Part shown: positions 14,328 through 15,373 of the stretch, one piece after another
Layout of the letters: every line of letters starts with the position of its first letter
How positions within the stretch are numbered: position 1 is the first letter of the stretch
Assembly: GCA_027618625.1 (NCBI GenBank)
Contig: JAQCER010000011.1
Span: forward strand, 1-15,373
Direction: 5' to 3'
DNA length: 15,373 nucleotides
DNA from: Verrucomicrobiota bacterium
Lineage (GTDB): Bacteria; Verrucomicrobiota; Verrucomicrobiia; Verrucomicrobiales; DEV007
The notes under the pieces: model-generated
What the model was told of the DNA's origin: nothing
Databases searched by the model: none
Seen by the model: the letters and a program-made list of their open reading frames with translations, nothing else
Translations under genes and position numbers: made by a program

Positions 14328-15373
14328 TTAGAATCCGGCGACCTCCCAGCCTTTTCGGTAGCTCCGTCGCACGGCAGCGGTGGCTTCCTCGGAATTTGAG
14401 AATGCCAAATTTTCGGAATCGAACTGGAGAAGCTTCTCAGGGAACAGGGACGCCAGGCACCCTAACAAAACTGCCTCGGTCAACGGACCAGCGTAGTCAA
14501 AGTTCGCCGAGGGTTTCGCCTTTCCTTCGCGGCAGCAATCGACGAATTCCATGTAGTGGTCCCGCGGCTGAAGTTTTGGGAACTTGTATCGGAACTCCTC
14601 ACCATTCTTGGCGAAACGTGGAGTGCCACCGTGCGGAGCCAGCATTGCTCCTTCCGTTCCAATAATCACACTCCCCTGATCAGGAAGCATTATGGCACCC
14701 ATGGCCTTTTCCACTGACTCTGGTGGGCGTTTGTTACCGTCATACCAGGTGATCTTCACCGTGTCGCCTTCGGTGTACTCGGTTCGTGGATAGACATATT
14801 CCACCTTGCCATTCGTCGCCCAGTTATGCTGATTCGATGCCGGCCCGAACGATTGCACGGAGATTGGAGTGGTGAGTGCGAGCGCACGAAACCAGCCGCT
14901 GAAGATGTGGCAGCCCATGTCCCCGAGCGTGCCCGTGCCAAAGTCCCGCCGCTTGCGCCAGTTCCCTGGATGGTAATAGCCGCCTCCGAGAAAGGGGCGC
15001 TGTTCTGCGACTCCAAGCCAGTAGTCCCAGTTGAAGCCATCAGGAATGGGATCCACCCGATCAGGACGAGGCTCCATGTCTCCCCACTCCTTGTTCGAAA
15101 AAGTGTGCACCTCCTTCACTTTACCAATCGCTCCGGCCTGCACCGCAGCGACTCCAAGCCGCTCAGTAAACTCTGAGGAAACCTGGATGCCCATCTGGGT
15201 CATGACGGCTGCTTCGCGCGCCTTCAGCGTCACCTGACGGCACTCGTGCAGGTTCTGAGTCAGCGGTTTCTGACCGTAGACATGCTTGCCCATATTTAAT
15301 GCAGTCATGCCGATCGGCCCGTGCATGTGATCAGGCGTCGATACATTGACGGAATCAATCTTGTCGCCTTCTT
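14328..15373 (-). CDS. Gfo/Idh/MocA-family oxidoreductase, N-terminus cut by window edge
   Basis: The frame is open from the right edge to the stop at 14328, giving 347 residues of the C-terminal part. The N-terminal nucleotide-binding GxGxxG motif lies outside. Visible family features are VNVSTPDHMHGPIGM, GKHVYGQKPLTQNLHE (the family's EKP motif, here QKP, a common variant in PVC bacteria), AAVQAGAIGKVKEVH, GTLGDMGCHIFSG and DHYMEFVDCCREGKAKPSANFDYAGPLTEAVLLG. Such enzymes are NAD(P)-dependent sugar or inositol dehydrogenases, and many PVC members are exported by the Tat route. Substrate and signal peptide cannot be judged here. An ATG at 15326 is internal, because the conserved residues before it are in frame to the edge. 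It reads toward the EF-hand gene's terminator, from which it is separated by about 150 bases with no gene. Confidence 0.93.
   Translation of the reverse strand, partial: EGDKIDSVNVSTPDHMHGPIGMTALNMGKHVYGQKPLTQNLHECRQVTLKAREAAVMTQMGIQVSSEFTERLGVAAVQAGAIGKVKEVHTFSNKEWGDMEPRPDRVDPIPDGFNWDYWLGVAEQRPFLGGGYYHPGNWRKRRDFGTGTLGDMGCHIFSGWFRALALTTPISVQSFGPASNQHNWATNGKVEYVYPRTEYTEGDTVKITWYDGNKRPPESVEKAMGAIMLPDQGSVIIGTEGAMLAPHGGTPRFAKNGEEFRYKFPKLQPRDHYMEFVDCCREGKAKPSANFDYAGPLTEAVLLGCLASLFPEKLLQFDSENLAFSNSEEATAAVRRSYRKGWEVAGF

Noticed and set aside
1..15373. Defence island, prophage, insertion sequence, CRISPR array or RNA genes
   Set aside because: No transposase, integrase, nuclease, toxin-like pair, regularly spaced repeats or tRNA-like cloverleaf was seen; all sizeable genes have housekeeping, envelope or redox explanations.

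Overview
The window looks like ordinary chromosomal DNA of a PVC-group bacterium, most likely a member of the Verrucomicrobiota. This is inferred from protein style, not from a marker gene: a c-type haem domain of the PVC type fused to a sugar-dehydrogenase propeller, a GYF_2-domain membrane protein, a Gfo/Idh/MocA oxidoreductase with the 'STPDHMH' and 'QKPL' signatures, a secreted EF-hand protein, and a near absence of clear Shine-Dalgarno sequences. No tRNA, rRNA, CRISPR array, transposase or phage gene was seen.

Layout. (1) 1-1570, minus: a 7TM-HD phosphohydrolase of the PgpH type (c-di-AMP phosphodiesterase family), open to the left edge. It is preceded by about 457 bases without a gene. 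(2) 5078-2028, minus: a probable two-gene operon for extracytoplasmic proteins, a lipid-carrier-like/TlpA thioredoxin fusion followed by a cytochrome c-PQQ-type sugar dehydrogenase. (3) 5316-8110, plus: a GYF_2 membrane protein with an acidic Asp/Ala repeat tail, then ilvD (branched-chain amino acid synthesis). (4) 10491-8342, minus: a two-gene surface-polysaccharide unit, an O-antigen ligase-like polymerase/ligase and a Wza/SLBB-type export protein. (5) 10668-12744, plus: an OmpR-type response regulator and its sensor kinase, divergent from the polysaccharide unit across an AT-rich control region. (6) 13497-12738, minus: an unrecognised double-anchored periplasmic protein, tail-to-tail with the kinase and overlapping it by 7 bases. 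(7) 13713-14096, plus: a small secreted EF-hand protein ending at a clear intrinsic terminator. (8) 15373-14328, minus: a Gfo/Idh/MocA oxidoreductase open to the right edge.

The most notable result is that two genes, the O-antigen ligase and the unknown membrane protein, are each broken by one base in a short G run. In both cases the family-like protein continues in the neighbouring frame. A one-base correction gives intact proteins of 490 and 252 residues. They may be sequencing errors, real mutations or phase-variable sites, and the sequence alone cannot decide. I see no convincing undescribed defence or mobile system. The best leads are the divergent control region with a 10-base tandem repeat upstream of the OmpR-type regulator, the haem-PQQ/TlpA operon, and the unknown membrane protein.
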